Made by a program: the position numbers and the translations under genes. Shown here piece after piece: positions 21,809 to 32,760 of a stretch of DNA of 64,000 nucleotides; position 1 is the first letter of the stretch, and every line of letters starts with the position of its first letter. Below the pieces are notes generated by a model. That model made no database searches, was not told the origin of the DNA, and was given only the letters and a program-made list of their open reading frames with translations. Source of the stretch: Paramarasmius palmivorus (lineage: Eukaryota; Basidiomycota; Agaricomycetes; Agaricales; Marasmiaceae); contig JAYKXP010000149.1 in assembly GCA_037176845.1 (NCBI GenBank), positions 42,583 to 106,582 on the forward strand, given 5' to 3'.

Positions 21809-22123
21809 TCAATCCATACGCAGACTTGCCGTCTGTACTGAGGAAATTCCAATCCTATATCCCTCAGTTTCGACACCACCTATCACGTTTCTGATGAATG
21901 GGTCTACCTTCACGATTGCCTCACAGCGACATCTTGCCCCAAACAACGTCTCAAACGTACCGAGATATCTTTGAAAACCTTTCATTTCGGGACTCCACTT
22001 AAATCTCCAAGTGTAGTCGTACGTGTTTGCATCCATAGCGATAGGGACTGATTTGACAAGAAGAGGACGAGATGTCGCTAGTAGTAGAATCCTTCTGTGA
22101 TGTGGTGAAAAGGATCGCTTCAT
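21809..22123 (-). CDS. Hypothetical small protein
   Basis: A frame of 104 residues beginning MKRSFSPHHRRILLLATSRP, with a basic then hydrophobic N-terminus, followed by YDYTWRFKWSPEMKG and TFETLFGARCRCEAIVKVD. The composition looks protein-like, but no domain is recognised and no paralogue is present in the window. It could be the first exon of a longer gene or a chance frame. Confidence 0.2.
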   Translation of the reverse strand: MKRSFSPHHRRILLLATSRPLLVKSVPIAMDANTYDYTWRFKWSPEMKGFQRYLGTFETLFGARCRCEAIVKVDPFIRNVIGGVETEGYRIGISSVQTASLRMD

Positions 22124-22898
22124 TCGACTTGAAGAACGGCAATTGAATGATTAACCTGTAATGACGTTCGAGTTAAAAGCCACCAACGAGTAAACGTCCA
22201 AGCTTTCAAGAATTTGGCGTGAGCCATCAGCGAAATCTACAGTTGGCGGGTTCACGAGACTTCTGTACCAGTCGATTTTACGACATGGTGAGGTTGAAAG
22301 CCCCTTGCTCTCGCCTGCCACTAAAGGAAGACAACGCTACCAATGACCATGCCCACATCACAGCAGTCTATGAGGTGTCAAAGATTATGTTCACATCGCG
22401 CTCCGGTCTTTCCCCACACTCCGTAAAATTTGAAAATCGGGCGGCAACGTAAACAGCAACAAGCAAGATCCCGGAAACCCAGGTGAGTTCCATTGAATAT
22501 CTTTGACGATTATAATCACGAGGTCGTGAATGTCCGAGAAATCAGAAGAAAACCTACTGAGCAAGCTGGCATGGATAAGTTTTGATCAGGCCACGTACGT
22601 GAAAGCTCAGTGGATGGCAGGTAATTGATAGCAATATCAATCTTGCTAAGTACGAACCTTCATGATAGAAACGGTGGGCGGTGTGAGAATAATCCTTGAC
22701 ACTTTGACACTTCATACCGGTCCCTCATGCCTGGCGTGACAGCGCGGAATGTCTTGGAAGACTACGCTGAGGTCTGCTTCACTGGGGATCCACAGAGACA
22801 GGAACACACGATTCTGCCACAAACCTAATGGCGTAGCTGACATTCTTGGTCAATTAGGAACTCAACTTCTGAATCAGTACCGTCAGCGACGACAATAG
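22124..22898. other. Intergenic, no gene supported
   Basis: Short frames only; no repeats or RNA genes recognised. Confidence 0.35.
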
Positions 22899-23068
22899 TA
22901 ACCTGTTTCGTGAGGATAATGACTCGCCTTATGCGTGATATACACCGGCAAGCCATTATGGTGATTATCATATTTCATGTTGATGAGGAAAACAATAGTG
23001 TGAGAGATGATATGCCAATAATGAGCACCTTCAATTTAACCATTAGCAGATTTAAATGACCCTGCAAG

Positions 23069-23130
23069 TGACAAGGTCGACAGGTGTGACGTGACAATCC
23101 CTCTTGAACTGCAACCACCACCATCAGTCA
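23069..23130 (+). promoter_or_regulatory. F-box family promoter block (duplicated leader)
   Basis: GTGACAAGGTCGACAGG, GTGACGTGACAATCC and CTCTTGAACTGCAACC, ending about 59 bp before the ATG at 23189. The whole stretch 22899-23188 is a diverged copy of 2224-2515. Confidence 0.6.
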
Positions 23131-23188
23131 AAGTGTACGTCTTTCTGTCGAGACTCGTACATATAGAAGATAACAGCTTTGACAGGTC

Positions 23189-23689
23189 ATGAATCGACAG
23201 CCATCAGCATCGCTGACCGCTGACTCTTTTCCCTCAGAAATCCTTTCCGCCATTTTTCTGCTTGTGGATGATCCTTCCATCATGCCTGAAGCCCACGTGC
23301 AAACCCATATCCATCCGATCGATGCCTCCAATCTTCAGACCATTGACATGTATGACATGGACTATGAGTTCTTCTCCACAGCGTCTTTTTCCACAGGCTC
23401 TCGCCTCGGCGGAGTGTGCCGGCGTTGGAGAGACGTCACTTTGCGCACCCCAGCCCTCTGGGCATCCATACTCATTGAAATCGCCGATTCTCAGTACTTC
23501 TCCGAGGCTTCTGAACGTCTGGAGTTGTACCTCGAACGCTCAAAGGCCACTCCATTATCGATCGCCCTACAAGTGGATGAACTAGAGTACGCAGCAACCC
23601 ACGTCGAACTCCTCGAACTCCTCGAACTCCTCGATCTCGTCCTACAAAACGCACATCGAATCGCTCTTGTTAAAGTCTCATCACGGTAA
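23189..23689 (+). pseudogene. 3'-truncated F-box gene
   Basis: Encodes 166 residues that match the N-terminal third of the intact gene at 2516: ADSFPSEILSAIFLLVDDPS, the long linker, GSRLGGVCRRWRDVTLRTPA, and the start of the Leu-rich region. After codons for NAHRIAL the match ends and a stop follows at 23687. The F-box is complete, but the substrate-binding C-terminus is absent. A short tandem expansion of Leu/Glu codons (LLELLELLDLV) lies just before the break. It may be transcribed from its intact promoter block and yield a bare F-box peptide, but most likely it is a pseudogene. Confidence 0.75.
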
Positions 23690-24375
23690 TTAACGCAAAC
23701 ATCTGCTCATAGTCTTGCATCGTGTCCTTTTATCCTAGAGCTTCCTCCTCGACCGTTTGCACACACCTACGCCCTGCAATTTGGCTGGCATTGGAAAAGG
23801 ACGCTGGTCTTCGAAGGGAACGTGACCAATATCAAAGCATTTGATAATGGTGCAATTGAAGTCAATGTTCCAAATCAGCCATCGGCTTAACATCATGGTC
23901 GAAGGGAACGACGCGGAAGGGAGCAAGCTTGAGAGAATGAGGACAGAGAACGATACTCACCACATCGCCGTCTAAAAAGGAATACAGAAAAGCACAAGAA
24001 AGTCCGATGAAAAGGAATCCAGCACATATAACCAAAAGTCAACATGCCAGTCATCCGAACGCAATTCTCATTATCATTAGAGAGGCTTTCGGAGAAATCA
24101 AGGGGCAGTAGCCGTTTTACGCCCAATCTGATTTCTGCATGTCAAGCACAGGTTGTACACATGGAAAAATCATGGGCTCAGAGGGATAAATGTAATCTTA
24201 TATTCGGGGTATATAAGAAAGACGGGGTGTTACAAATGTACGTTATACAAGTAAGTCTATCAGATGATATATGATAGTTGAGCAGAAACATATACGGAAT
24301 ACTGGAAACGGATGGTGTACAAGAAATTAGTCGAGTTTCGCAATAGACGAACACAGGTGAACAGAACATATGTGA
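23690..24375. other. Intergenic, possible small minus-strand exon
   Basis: A minus-strand frame at 23893-24126 has a hydrophobic stretch (FGYMCWIPFHRTFLCFSVFL) followed by a GTGAGT donor near 23957, but no family is recognised. The right end is the 3' flank of the F-box gene at 24376. Confidence 0.3.
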
Positions 24376-25887
24376 CTAGGATTGAATCCTATATCCTAGT
24401 AATTCCACTTCATTGACACCCCGTGGGGACGGCCAATACACTGTAGACGGCTGATAGACAACTCGGACCGCTAGTCCTTCAAACTGTAACCGCTGCAGTA
24501 AACCGATATAGCATACTGGTGCCATTTCACTCCTGAGCGTCACATGCGCAGACAAAAGTCCGCAACCTTTCCTCTGCTGAAGCATCTCCCCACAGGCAAC
24601 CCAATGAAAGCGCTTCGGATGAGTTTCCACAAGAAGGTGCCTCAGATTCGGAACTAAGTCCTCGCTACCCATCTCCAACAAAAGCTCCTTTGTTATCTCC
24701 TCGTTTACAAGCTCCAACGTAACAAGACGTGGCGTGTTTCTGAGGAACCCGATCACGTCGCTGTCCTTGAAGGGCCTCCCCTGAATATGAAGACTTTCAA
24801 TGTTGGGAGACCGGGTGAGGAAGGAGCTGAATGCGAGTATCCAAGTTTCAAGGCCCCTTGGAGATCGTTTTTCATACAAGGGGTTCGGCTCAATACCCCA
24901 GAGATGATATGTAGGGCGCCGTTTATCAAGCGACAGTGTGGTCAAAAACGGACAGTTGAGTAGGTTGATGAGGCTTGTGTAAGCATCACAAGAGGGACCA
25001 CTGAATGACACATCCAGGCTTTTAAAGCCTAGGGAAGAAGGAATCGCGATGTTGTTGGGTCGTTTGCAGTCGTCAAAAAGATCAACGTCTGCTGATTTTA
25101 AGTATGGGAGTTTGCGCAGGACCGAATAGAAATGCGAGATACCGACGGATAAGAGAGTGATGTGAGTCAAGTTGGTGTTTGGAAAGCGTGATTGTTCGCA
25201 TATTCCGTAACGATCATATCTGCGTAAGAGCGGCAACTCGGAGAGTGCCTCGGGAATGTAATCAGGGTCCCCACCCACAGGCGTTGAACTATCGAAGGAA
25301 AGGATGATATGTTCGAGATTCGTGAAGCGACTGCCAATATGAGGGATTGTATAGAACCCAAAACAGCGTTCTCCAGTCTCCCGGGAATTGAGGTAAAGAG
25401 CGCGAACGCGACTACCATGACTAAGAACCAACTGAAGAAGGTTCCATGAAAGTGGGTTATCGCCAATATGGATCCCTTCTGATGACTCCATGAATTCCCC
25501 AAAGCTTTGGTCATTCAAATAGACTAGATTGAGGGTAATTGTGAGGGGAAACGATTTGGAGCGCTCGAGATGTGCTTGTAAGCGGTCAAAGGTACGTGCT
25601 GGATAAGGTGCGTCACATATTTCCAGCAAAAGGTAAGACCACAAGGCTGGTGTGGACAAGGATACGTTACGCCAGCTATGACACACCTGGCCTAGTTCCG
25701 AACCGAGGGAATATGAATGGGAGTCTTCGGAAAGAATCTGAAATTCGCTCTTGTACTCCAATCCTGCCTCAGCCAAACAAGAGGAATTAGGAACCGAGGT
25801 GAGTATCTCAGAAAGCACCTCCGGTGGCAGAGCTTGGATTGGGGAGAATGCGTTCGGACGCACCTCCACCAGAGGCGGTTCGATCAT
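24376..25887 (-). CDS. F-box protein, tandem paralogue 4 (subgroup B)
   Basis: Intronless, 503 residues. It starts MIEPPLVEVRPNAFSP. F-box helix 1 is IQALPPEVLSEILTSVP, then a linker about ten residues shorter than in the sister genes, then SELGQVCHSWRNVSLSTPALWS. Leu-rich repeats share SELPLLRRYDRYG and HFYSVLRKLPYL with the 10.5 kb gene. It ends with GLAVRVVYQPS...EVELLGYRIQS. The start corresponds to that of the paralogues. The F-box core is conserved while the middle and C-terminal parts differ most, as expected for substrate-recognition divergence. The presumed role is an SCF substrate receptor. Confidence 0.85.
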   Translation of the reverse strand: MIEPPLVEVRPNAFSPIQALPPEVLSEILTSVPNSSCLAEAGLEYKSEFQILSEDSHSYSLGSELGQVCHSWRNVSLSTPALWSYLLLEICDAPYPARTFDRLQAHLERSKSFPLTITLNLVYLNDQSFGEFMESSEGIHIGDNPLSWNLLQLVLSHGSRVRALYLNSRETGERCFGFYTIPHIGSRFTNLEHIILSFDSSTPVGGDPDYIPEALSELPLLRRYDRYGICEQSRFPNTNLTHITLLSVGISHFYSVLRKLPYLKSADVDLFDDCKRPNNIAIPSSLGFKSLDVSFSGPSCDAYTSLINLLNCPFLTTLSLDKRRPTYHLWGIEPNPLYEKRSPRGLETWILAFSSFLTRSPNIESLHIQGRPFKDSDVIGFLRNTPRLVTLELVNEEITKELLLEMGSEDLVPNLRHLLVETHPKRFHWVACGEMLQQRKGCGLLSAHVTLRSEMAPVCYIGLLQRLQFEGLAVRVVYQPSTVYWPSPRGVNEVELLGYRIQS

Positions 25888-25983
25888 ACCTGAGGAATCA
25901 GCAGCTAAAGTTACAATCAGTTTTCAATCTTGCTCTTTAATCAAAAGAAACACAGGTACGCACGTTAATCGACTCCTTTCTGA

Positions 25984-26037
25984 CGATGGTAATGGTTGCA
26001 GTTCAAGAAGCAATGTCACGCTTGTCACCCGTTGACT
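25984..26037 (-). promoter_or_regulatory. F-box family promoter block
   Basis: On the minus strand: GTGACAAGCGTGACATTG, CTTCTTGAACTGCAACCA and TTACCATCG, about 97 bp before the ATG at 25887. Confidence 0.6.
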
Positions 26038-26599
26038 CCTTTTAGACACTCAATCTGATGGGATTCTTCGAACGCCACGGCGCGCATAGGCGCTCAAAAA
26101 TGAACGCGGTTCCCCGGAATACTAATACAATAACTGGTCACCTCCTACTCGAACCCCTACTTCACCATCGCTAATTCAATCCATAACCTGGTCAACACAA
26201 CAGCTCCAACAACCCCATGCATCTATCTATGGGTAGAGTCACCAATATAAGTAAGTACTATGCGCAGTTTCTGCGTTCCTACGCACACAACATGTGGGGA
26301 TATTAAGCGATGTCAGATGGAACGAAAGATGGGCATGAGTATAAGGATATCTCGGCGAGGTAGATGTCGAGAGGGGAGGTGGCGGTAGAAGTGAATTAAA
26401 AGAATATCTTCAGTATTTACTGAAGGTGGCACGAGGAGAGTAGACACAGGTAGACTTGGTCTGTCTATTTCCGTGTTAAGAGGTCATAGACAAGCTGAAA
26501 TGGTAATGGAGTGATAGGAAAGGACATGAAGCTTCGAAATCAGGTAAGGGTAAGGGTCGCAGAAACGACGCCAGGTGAAGAAATGACGAGAAGACGGAC
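26038..26599. other. Array flank and decayed sequence
   Basis: The first part is the F-box array block (compare 6791 and 16557). Nothing else is recognised. Confidence 0.35.
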
Positions 26600-27490
26600 G
26601 ATAGAAAAAAGATAGGTTTGGAAGAAGGGGTAGATGAGACGCCGGAGCAGCCATCACTGCACTGAACTGAAAGATGCTAAAGAGCGTGGGGGTATCATGG
26701 GTAGGATAGCAGGTAGGGGGTAGAGCAGCGAGGAGCGTGTGGGAAGCGTGCGGATGAGAAGCGATCAGAGCGTCTTTATTTTTAGATCAGGAGTGGTGTA
26801 GTTGTCGACAGCTCGTGTTATGACAGAGGGGCGCTTCAGAAGACTCAGGCCCTCCAAGCCTTCTAGCCAATGGTACGGAACTTGGGTTTACAGGAAGCGA
26901 GAGGCATATTGACACCTTGTGGGATGTGTTGTTGAATAGACGGTAGTAAGACAGGTAGTGAATGGAAATGATTCAAAGGGAAGCGTCGTGTTGGTTTAGT
27001 TTGGGTTTAGTCGTAGGGATGAGAGGGAGAGCGAAATTAGTCTACGTGGTGTCAGGGTTGGTATCCGTGGTACAGCGACCGACTGGATTCATCGTCCTGG
27101 TATAAAAAACACCAAGAGGAAAGGAGTGAGACGTACAGGTATTCCAGTAAGTCCTTCCTCACCAATAAAGCATAGTCTGTCATCCGGTAGCCTGTTCGTT
27201 GACCGTCTTGAGCCCATACATCCCTTATCTGATCATCAAATAAGAAAAAAGATTGAGAAGAAAAGACTCATGCATCGATCGGTTCAATGACAAGTCCTCC
27301 ATCCCTGCGATAGCATACTACGATGCTATTTGTGTACAGGTATTCGATGGAAAGGTTGGCACTGGAAGAACGCTCGTCGTTAGGGAGCAGTGCGAAACAT
27401 TGTCGTCGAGAACAACGAAAGAAAATTGACCGCGTGGTACTCAGAACCAGCATCACCTGACATGAATAGGCGTGTGGAGTCGCCGTGGAC
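26600..27490 (-). pseudogene. Family-B gene remnant, copy 4
   Basis: The palindrome has decayed to CCGCGTGGT at about 27430-27438, with an ATG at 27400 about 29 bp downstream. An exon-like block reads AQDGQRTGYRMTDYALLVRK and ends at a GTACGTC donor near 27135. The tail 26610-27010 matches modules at 8.9 and 20.3 kb. Function unknown; decayed. Confidence 0.4.
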
Positions 27491-27574
27491 ACTGGTCTTC
27501 CATCACGAGTGGAGATAAGAGTTTGACTACTTGAATCCGACCGAGAAGGTTTCCTCGTGTCCACAATCCATATA

Positions 27575-27848
27575 CTGGACCTTTCTGTATGGTAGCGACG
27601 GTCACGGTAACGGAGGCCCCGTCGTGTCGCTATTTTACTGTGACATAACGGGTAACGGAGGCCTCGTCGCCAGCCCCCAACCGTGACAGTGGCCCAAAAT
27701 CACCGAATTTGGCAAGTTTTGGGGTCCATAGACGCTGCGCTTTGACCTTGTCACGGTCATTTTGTGGCCCATCGCTAGCCGGGAATGAGTGACGACGTGT
27801 CACGGTCGGAGGGCCGTCGGCCCGTCGCTTCCATACAGAAGGGTACAG
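27575..27848. mobile_element. 274 bp MITE-like element with TA target duplication
   Basis: The ends are inverted repeats: CTGGACCTTTCTGTATGG at the left, and CTGTACCCTTCTGTATGG on the opposite strand at the right. Both continue into AGCGACGG after one mismatch. TA flanks both sides (27573-27574 and 27849-27850). The related sequence at 21145-21180 lacks the insert and has one TA at that place. Size, TIR and TA preference fit a Tc1/mariner-type MITE. No coding capacity. Confidence 0.65.
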
Positions 27849-29544
27849 TACACGTACCTTGAATTCCGCCCAAGACAACTGCGTTTTGCCGGCATAAATT
27901 GGTTCACAGACGAAATATACTAGTAGTACACAAGCAGCGAGCGTAAGATTTAACGACATTCGCATCAAGTATATTGCTGACCGTGACGGGTATCCTTTGG
28001 CAGTAAACAATAGTTGAAACTCGAGCGCGATATCTCGAGTTCGATAATGCTATCTTCGGATTCTCAGTCCTAATATACATACAGTATAATCGACACTATA
28101 TATTTCCTTCCCCCAGTCTTTCACGTGCTTCGGTACCCTCTCCGTACAAGGAGAGCTCTAAAAACGAGGCAACGTCGATGTATAAAGGTACAGAACGACT
28201 GTACCGGTAGTATACCAGATCACGCTACCAGTATCTGCAACGAATTTCCAGCTTTTCGTTTGCACCTGTATGTTTCCATGCGATAAAGCAGAATCGGTAT
28301 TGGCATCATGGAAAATGGAGTTGAACAGAGCAGCAGGAGCTCGACCAGATACCCCTCGTATTGATCACGCCATACCCAAGAGATCAACCATCCAGGGATC
28401 ATGTCACGGAAGAAATAGTGTGCGCGTCCTTCTCCATCATCTGAATTGTTTAACATTCTATCGATAGGCACATTCCGACACTGCGATCATGAAGGGAAAA
28501 GGTTCGGTTGTAGTAGCGCACAAGGACGCAGAAGACGACGTCTATATGGTGTCGGATGAAACGCCGCATAAGTGAGTACATACTTATCACTACACAGTTC
28601 TCTCTCCATTCGCGAACCCCCTTGCCCGCAGTAACACCATTCCTGGATCAACATGCGAGAAACACGTTATGAGGACCAAGGAAACTTTGATGGCCTTGAC
28701 TTTGCGCCGCCGCACCTCACCACCTAGGTTCTGAAACGACCAGACCCCATTTTCGAGCCATGCCTGCGAGTCGCGACACTCTCGGCGTGTCCATATTCAA
28801 GGACATGCTTGCAACTGTTCCAGGAAAATGTGTGTGTCTATTTGTCGTCACCCATGATCATCCAAGAGTTGCTAAAGAGCTGATGCAATGTCTTAGGGTA
28901 CATTGTACCAAGTGAACGCTTGCTATACAGGCAAAGGAAAGTGGCACGGAATCAGAATATTTTATCAAAAATGCGATATAAGGCTCGGGTGAACATATAC
29001 GGAAAGTCTGAGGAGCAAAAGAATAAGTATAATCATGCAAATGGTCAACCAGCACGATCTCTTGCGGTAGTCGACGTTTGCCATAGCATTCAGTAGCGTT
29101 GTTATCGCTTTCATCCTGCTTCTGGGATGCAAGTTCCGATACCCTGTGTGGATGTGTGATGCTGGGTTCGTCTGTTCGTGTAAGCTTTCGTCGTCTGCAT
29201 CGTACGTATAAGCTTTTGTCTTACATTTGAGATGGACATACCTGAGATGCTATCGTTCTGAGAGAGGGCATTATTTTGACGTTCATAGGCTTGAGTCGGG
29301 TGTAAAAAATTCTCGGCTTCATTTTGTGCGTGATCATGAGCCTCAATGCTCTGATGATATGGAGGAACACTGTAGTTGTAGTTGCTCCCCTATTTTTCAT
29401 GTTAATTATTATGGTTCATTCAATAGCGATTGGAGCAATTATGCACTTCTGGTCCGGGGTCATATTCATTACGACCTGAAAACGATTGTCTGCAACCTAC
29501 AATGCAATGTCATTTTTCAGCTCCAGATCTAAACTGTAGGCTTA
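27849..29544. other. Repeat flank, no gene supported
   Basis: 27849-28060 continues the repeat shared with 21.2-21.4 kb. At 28488-28572 a plus-strand start (MKGKGSVVVAHKDAEDDVYM) is followed by a GTGAGTACAT donor-like site and could be a first exon, but no continuation was recognised. The rest shows nothing clear. Confidence 0.35.
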
Positions 29545-29811
29545 TTACATACTATAATCATTATACTGTTCACCCGAGCCGGTGTTTATGTTCTGGCTTC
29601 CGCTACCATTGTTGATACTCTGAGGACCGTCGCCGTTGTTATAGTAATGGGTGCCGTCGAGGTAGCTATCCCCACTGCTGCTATTGTATTGATCCCCTTC
29701 GACATTATTGACGGCGTCGCGGTTAACGTAGGCTCTGCTATTGTTCAACATGTAGGGTCTACTCGGGGACAGGATGAAAGGGCGGGAAGCTGCATTGGAA
29801 GCTCTAGCCAC
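29545..29811 (-). CDS. Asn/Gly/Ser-rich short protein, NLR-leader-like
   Basis: A frame of 88 residues with back-to-back motifs related to NNVEGDQYN, NNGDGPQSINNGSGSQNIN and TGSGEQYND. Similar Asn/Gly-rich runs precede the NACHT domain in many Agaricomycete STAND proteins, and a weaker version is present before the two NACHT genes in this window (SNSGxIxIxxGQxNNVxG). No NACHT domain follows here: the frame ends in a stop and the downstream sequence is not NTPase-like. It may be a detached leader, a small separate protein or a relic of a lost NACHT gene. No signal peptide is evident. Confidence 0.4.
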   Translation of the reverse strand: MARASNAASRPFILSPSRPYMLNNSRAYVNRDAVNNVEGDQYNSSSGDSYLDGTHYYNNGDGPQSINNGSGSQNINTGSGEQYNDYSM

Positions 29812-30033
29812 ATTAAAAAAGCCCGAAAAATGTGTTCCGCTTCAGCACCGGGTCAAAGTTGGCTGATGAATCTTGATCCATCAAGCAGGACTAGGAAAGA
29901 AAACAGCCATCACCATGAAGTACCCTCATGTAAGGTGACGCAGAAGAAAGACCTGTAGATCATCTTAATTCTCCCGCCATTTCGACGTGTTTAAATACTT
30001 AGTTCGCGCAGTATCTCTAATATTCGAAGGCCT

Positions 30034-31180
30034 TTAGGCACAAAAAGCAGCTACTCCAAGAAGGATCTGAAAGGACACGTCCAGGATTGAGTTGACGCGG
30101 ATATATTCTGCAGCGAGTCGTACCATGATCAGTGGGCTTTTTACGAGTAGGTAAAGCTCCCAGTATTGATATCCCTGGTGGTCCTGTATATTCTGGCGTG
30201 CGTTATCCACGGGGTAAACATGTGTCTTTCTATATACCGGCCTCACGCCAACGTAAAGAACACCTTATAAGCTTGCCAAGCCGGGTGTTGTTAGAAGCAG
30301 GGCTCGATAAAGTGCACAAGCTCGTTCGATCAGATGCAAGATATTCTGGTTAGATCGTATATACCTCACGGGTGATAGCTGTATAGGCCACACTCCCGGG
30401 TATCATCGTAATAGAAGCGTTGTACAGCAATACTAGACGCTCGCCTATCTCCATCTTTCCAAAACGTCCGATTGGTGGCGCTCCTTGGGAAAATCACTTG
30501 ATGGATGCATTGAGCTGTTAAAGAAGCTGTTATATGCGCGCTAACGCGTTTTCGTACCGCGACTCGCTGGCCAGATGGTATTCATCAGGCCCCGGACTGA
30601 GTCCACGAGGGATCTCTGTAGTGAAGTAATCATGCCAGGTACGATCAAATGCTCCGGAATATAACAGGGTGAGTGGCCAGAACAGATTGAGCGCCAGACG
30701 GCAGGTCAATGTTAGCGCATGGCTGTACGGTTGGAACTTGGTCTGATATTCCATTGAGCCCGGAATAGAAACGAATGCTTCTTATCGCTTCGCTCTCGCT
30801 CAGGTAGTTGCTGTTCGAGAGGCAACAATACGCATGTCACTTCTGAGTTAAAGGGCTCGATAGACGGACGGCTAGCTGTAACCTAAGGATCTACCCGTGT
30901 ATTCGTGTCGAAATAAAGAAGCATACAAGAACCTCCATAACCATTCTCCGGAAGTTTCACCGGCACCCCCCGGGGTGATATGCAGGAACGATAAGCGCGT
31001 GAGATCTAAGGCGACAAAAGACAGAACGGCGAATGTGACAACGCCGCTCATAGTAGACGCTACGTAATAGCGGGTATAAGATAGGCGCTCAGATGATAAT
31101 ATCCTTGTTCTTCGTCGGCCGAAAGGGTACCTCGCGAATAGAAGGGAAGAAGTGGGGCTGAAGACGTATCATCTGGGCCA
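30034..31180 (-). CDS. Unrecognised multi-exon gene with hydrophobic segments
   Basis: Several minus-strand frames in order read like exons of one protein. They are MIRLQPHFFPSIREVPFRP (about 31172 down), GVVTFAVLSFVALDLTRLSF then GEWLWRFLYASLFRHEYTG (about 31050-30895), LALNLFWPLTLLYSGAFDRT then YHLASESRYENALARI (about 30720-30533), LYNASITMIPGSVAYTAITR (about 30440), and VRLAAEYIRVNSILDVSFQ (about 30120). Repeated hydrophobic stretches suggest a membrane protein, but I do not recognise the family and exon borders are unresolved. Its 5' third is duplicated at 49757-50065 and cut off there. The gene spans the left edge of the segmental duplication. Confidence 0.3.
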
Positions 31181-31303
31181 TTTCGTCTTCGAACAGCTCG
31201 GGCTAGATTGAGTTGCTATAAAATCACAACAAGGTAGCGCCCATACCGATCATCCGACCAGACACGCTCCCATACAACAATACGGGAACCGTGGTGAGAC
31301 TGC

Positions 31304-32760
31304 TTAGCCATCGGGTGTGGGCGGGAAAGGTGGATGTGATCGATGTACAAAAGGATGGCTCTCATCGTTACGGTAACGGGATAGGGATATAACGTGGTTG
31401 AACGGAAAGCGGCGGGAGTTCATCAAGCTCGACATGAGTAGGGGTAACAAGGGAGAGCGATGTAGATATCGGGAAGGGTGCAGCAAAGGGTTCGAGCATT
31501 TCAGAGTCGTATATTCAGCTTCTGTCACCGAAGAATACGAAGTACGAGTTCAATAGATGGAGTTCACGCGTGCTCGCGAGTCAAGATGGTAGCAGATGGA
31601 AAGGGATCAGAAGATGCGAGATTGTGCTGGCAGAATGTGGGTACTGTCTTTGTGGGTTGGATGCTTCAGCTGCATAGTTAGGGCTTAGTATCGCGAAGGG
31701 AGAAAGAACGAAGAACGTACCATCAAGCCATGTAGCCCAGCGCCATTGGTATCAGTAATAAAGCGATATGATGACTCTTTAGCCATGACAAAAGAACGAA
31801 GATGGGGTACTTCAAACGCTCTTCGCAGAGTGTCGTTGATCGATACAAGCATGACGTATGAGATGACGAGTTGATATGAGCAAACATGAACGGGTAGGCG
31901 TTGAGACAATTTCCTTTCGAAGTCGTTGCACGAGCTGTCCTGAGCCTTTTGGGCATGGTTTTCAGCGAGAGGGACAGACTCGGAAGAGTGTGAGACGTAC
32001 CGGCGTTCAAATTTATCCTTCACAATCAACTTCCGCGGGCTTGGAGGAAAGATACGAGAGATAGTATCGAATGCGGAGTGAGGTTGGACCATCCAAGGAA
32101 GGCTGCATGATCGGTGAGTGTGCTCTGCCATCGAGGTAGTCTTTCGGTTCTTTGTGGAATCGGTGATGTATGGGTCGACGACTTCGTGTGGTAGAAGGAA
32201 GACATTAATGGTCAGGCGTCGGGACGTTGAATGAGCGTGTTGCGGCTGTGCCCACGAGGCGGTGTTTCCTCCGGGTCAGGGGGCTGCTTCCTTCATGGCG
32301 AGGAGAGTTGCGCTGAGGAGAGGAGGTGGAGACATTATGGGGAATACTATCTTGTAATTGGGGTTATATAAGTCGTCCTGAGGCTGAAGAGTTTGGTTGT
32401 CAGGAAAGGCACAAAGAGGAATAGTGTGAGACGTACCAGCGTTCCAGTAATGCCATCATTGTTAGAGTGTCATGTGTGGTAATCTGCTAGCATACTGGGT
32501 AAATATCTTGACCCAATATGAGCCCATGCTTTCAACCTGGTCGGACCATCAGATAAGAAAAGCCGACGAGAGATACACAACGTACTGTTCACGCCGATGA
32601 CGTGTCTTGTATCCCGAAGATGGTATTGAGCATACCATACAGGGGCGTTCAGATGTTCATTGAGAGCCTGGAAAGGTCGCCGTTCGAGAGCGGAGCGCAG
32701 CGACATCGTAGTCGAGGAAGAGAAAAAATTTACCACGTGGCACCGATTCGTGACGTCAGA
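31304..32760 (-). pseudogene. Family-B gene remnant, copy 5
   Basis: Best-structured copy together with the one at 50.1-51.6 kb. TGACGTCA is at 32751-32758, CCACGTGGC at 32733-32741 and the ATG at 32706. Exon 1 is 121 nt (MSLRSALERRPFQALNEHL...), followed by a 49 nt GTACG...CAG intron (32537-32585). Exon 2 of about 100 nt ends at a GTACGTC donor (32436). Later blocks encode SPRKLIVKDKFERR, then an intron ending near 31941, then NDFERKLSQRLPVHV and a GTACGT donor near 31722. The predicted exon 1-exon 2 join gives a frame problem, so the gene is probably dead or the splice sites differ. No domain recognised. Confidence 0.45.

Noticed and set aside
27575..27848. Reading the 126-codon frame across 27630-28010 as a gene
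   Set aside because: It lies across the MITE-like insertion and its flank, so it is composite by origin.
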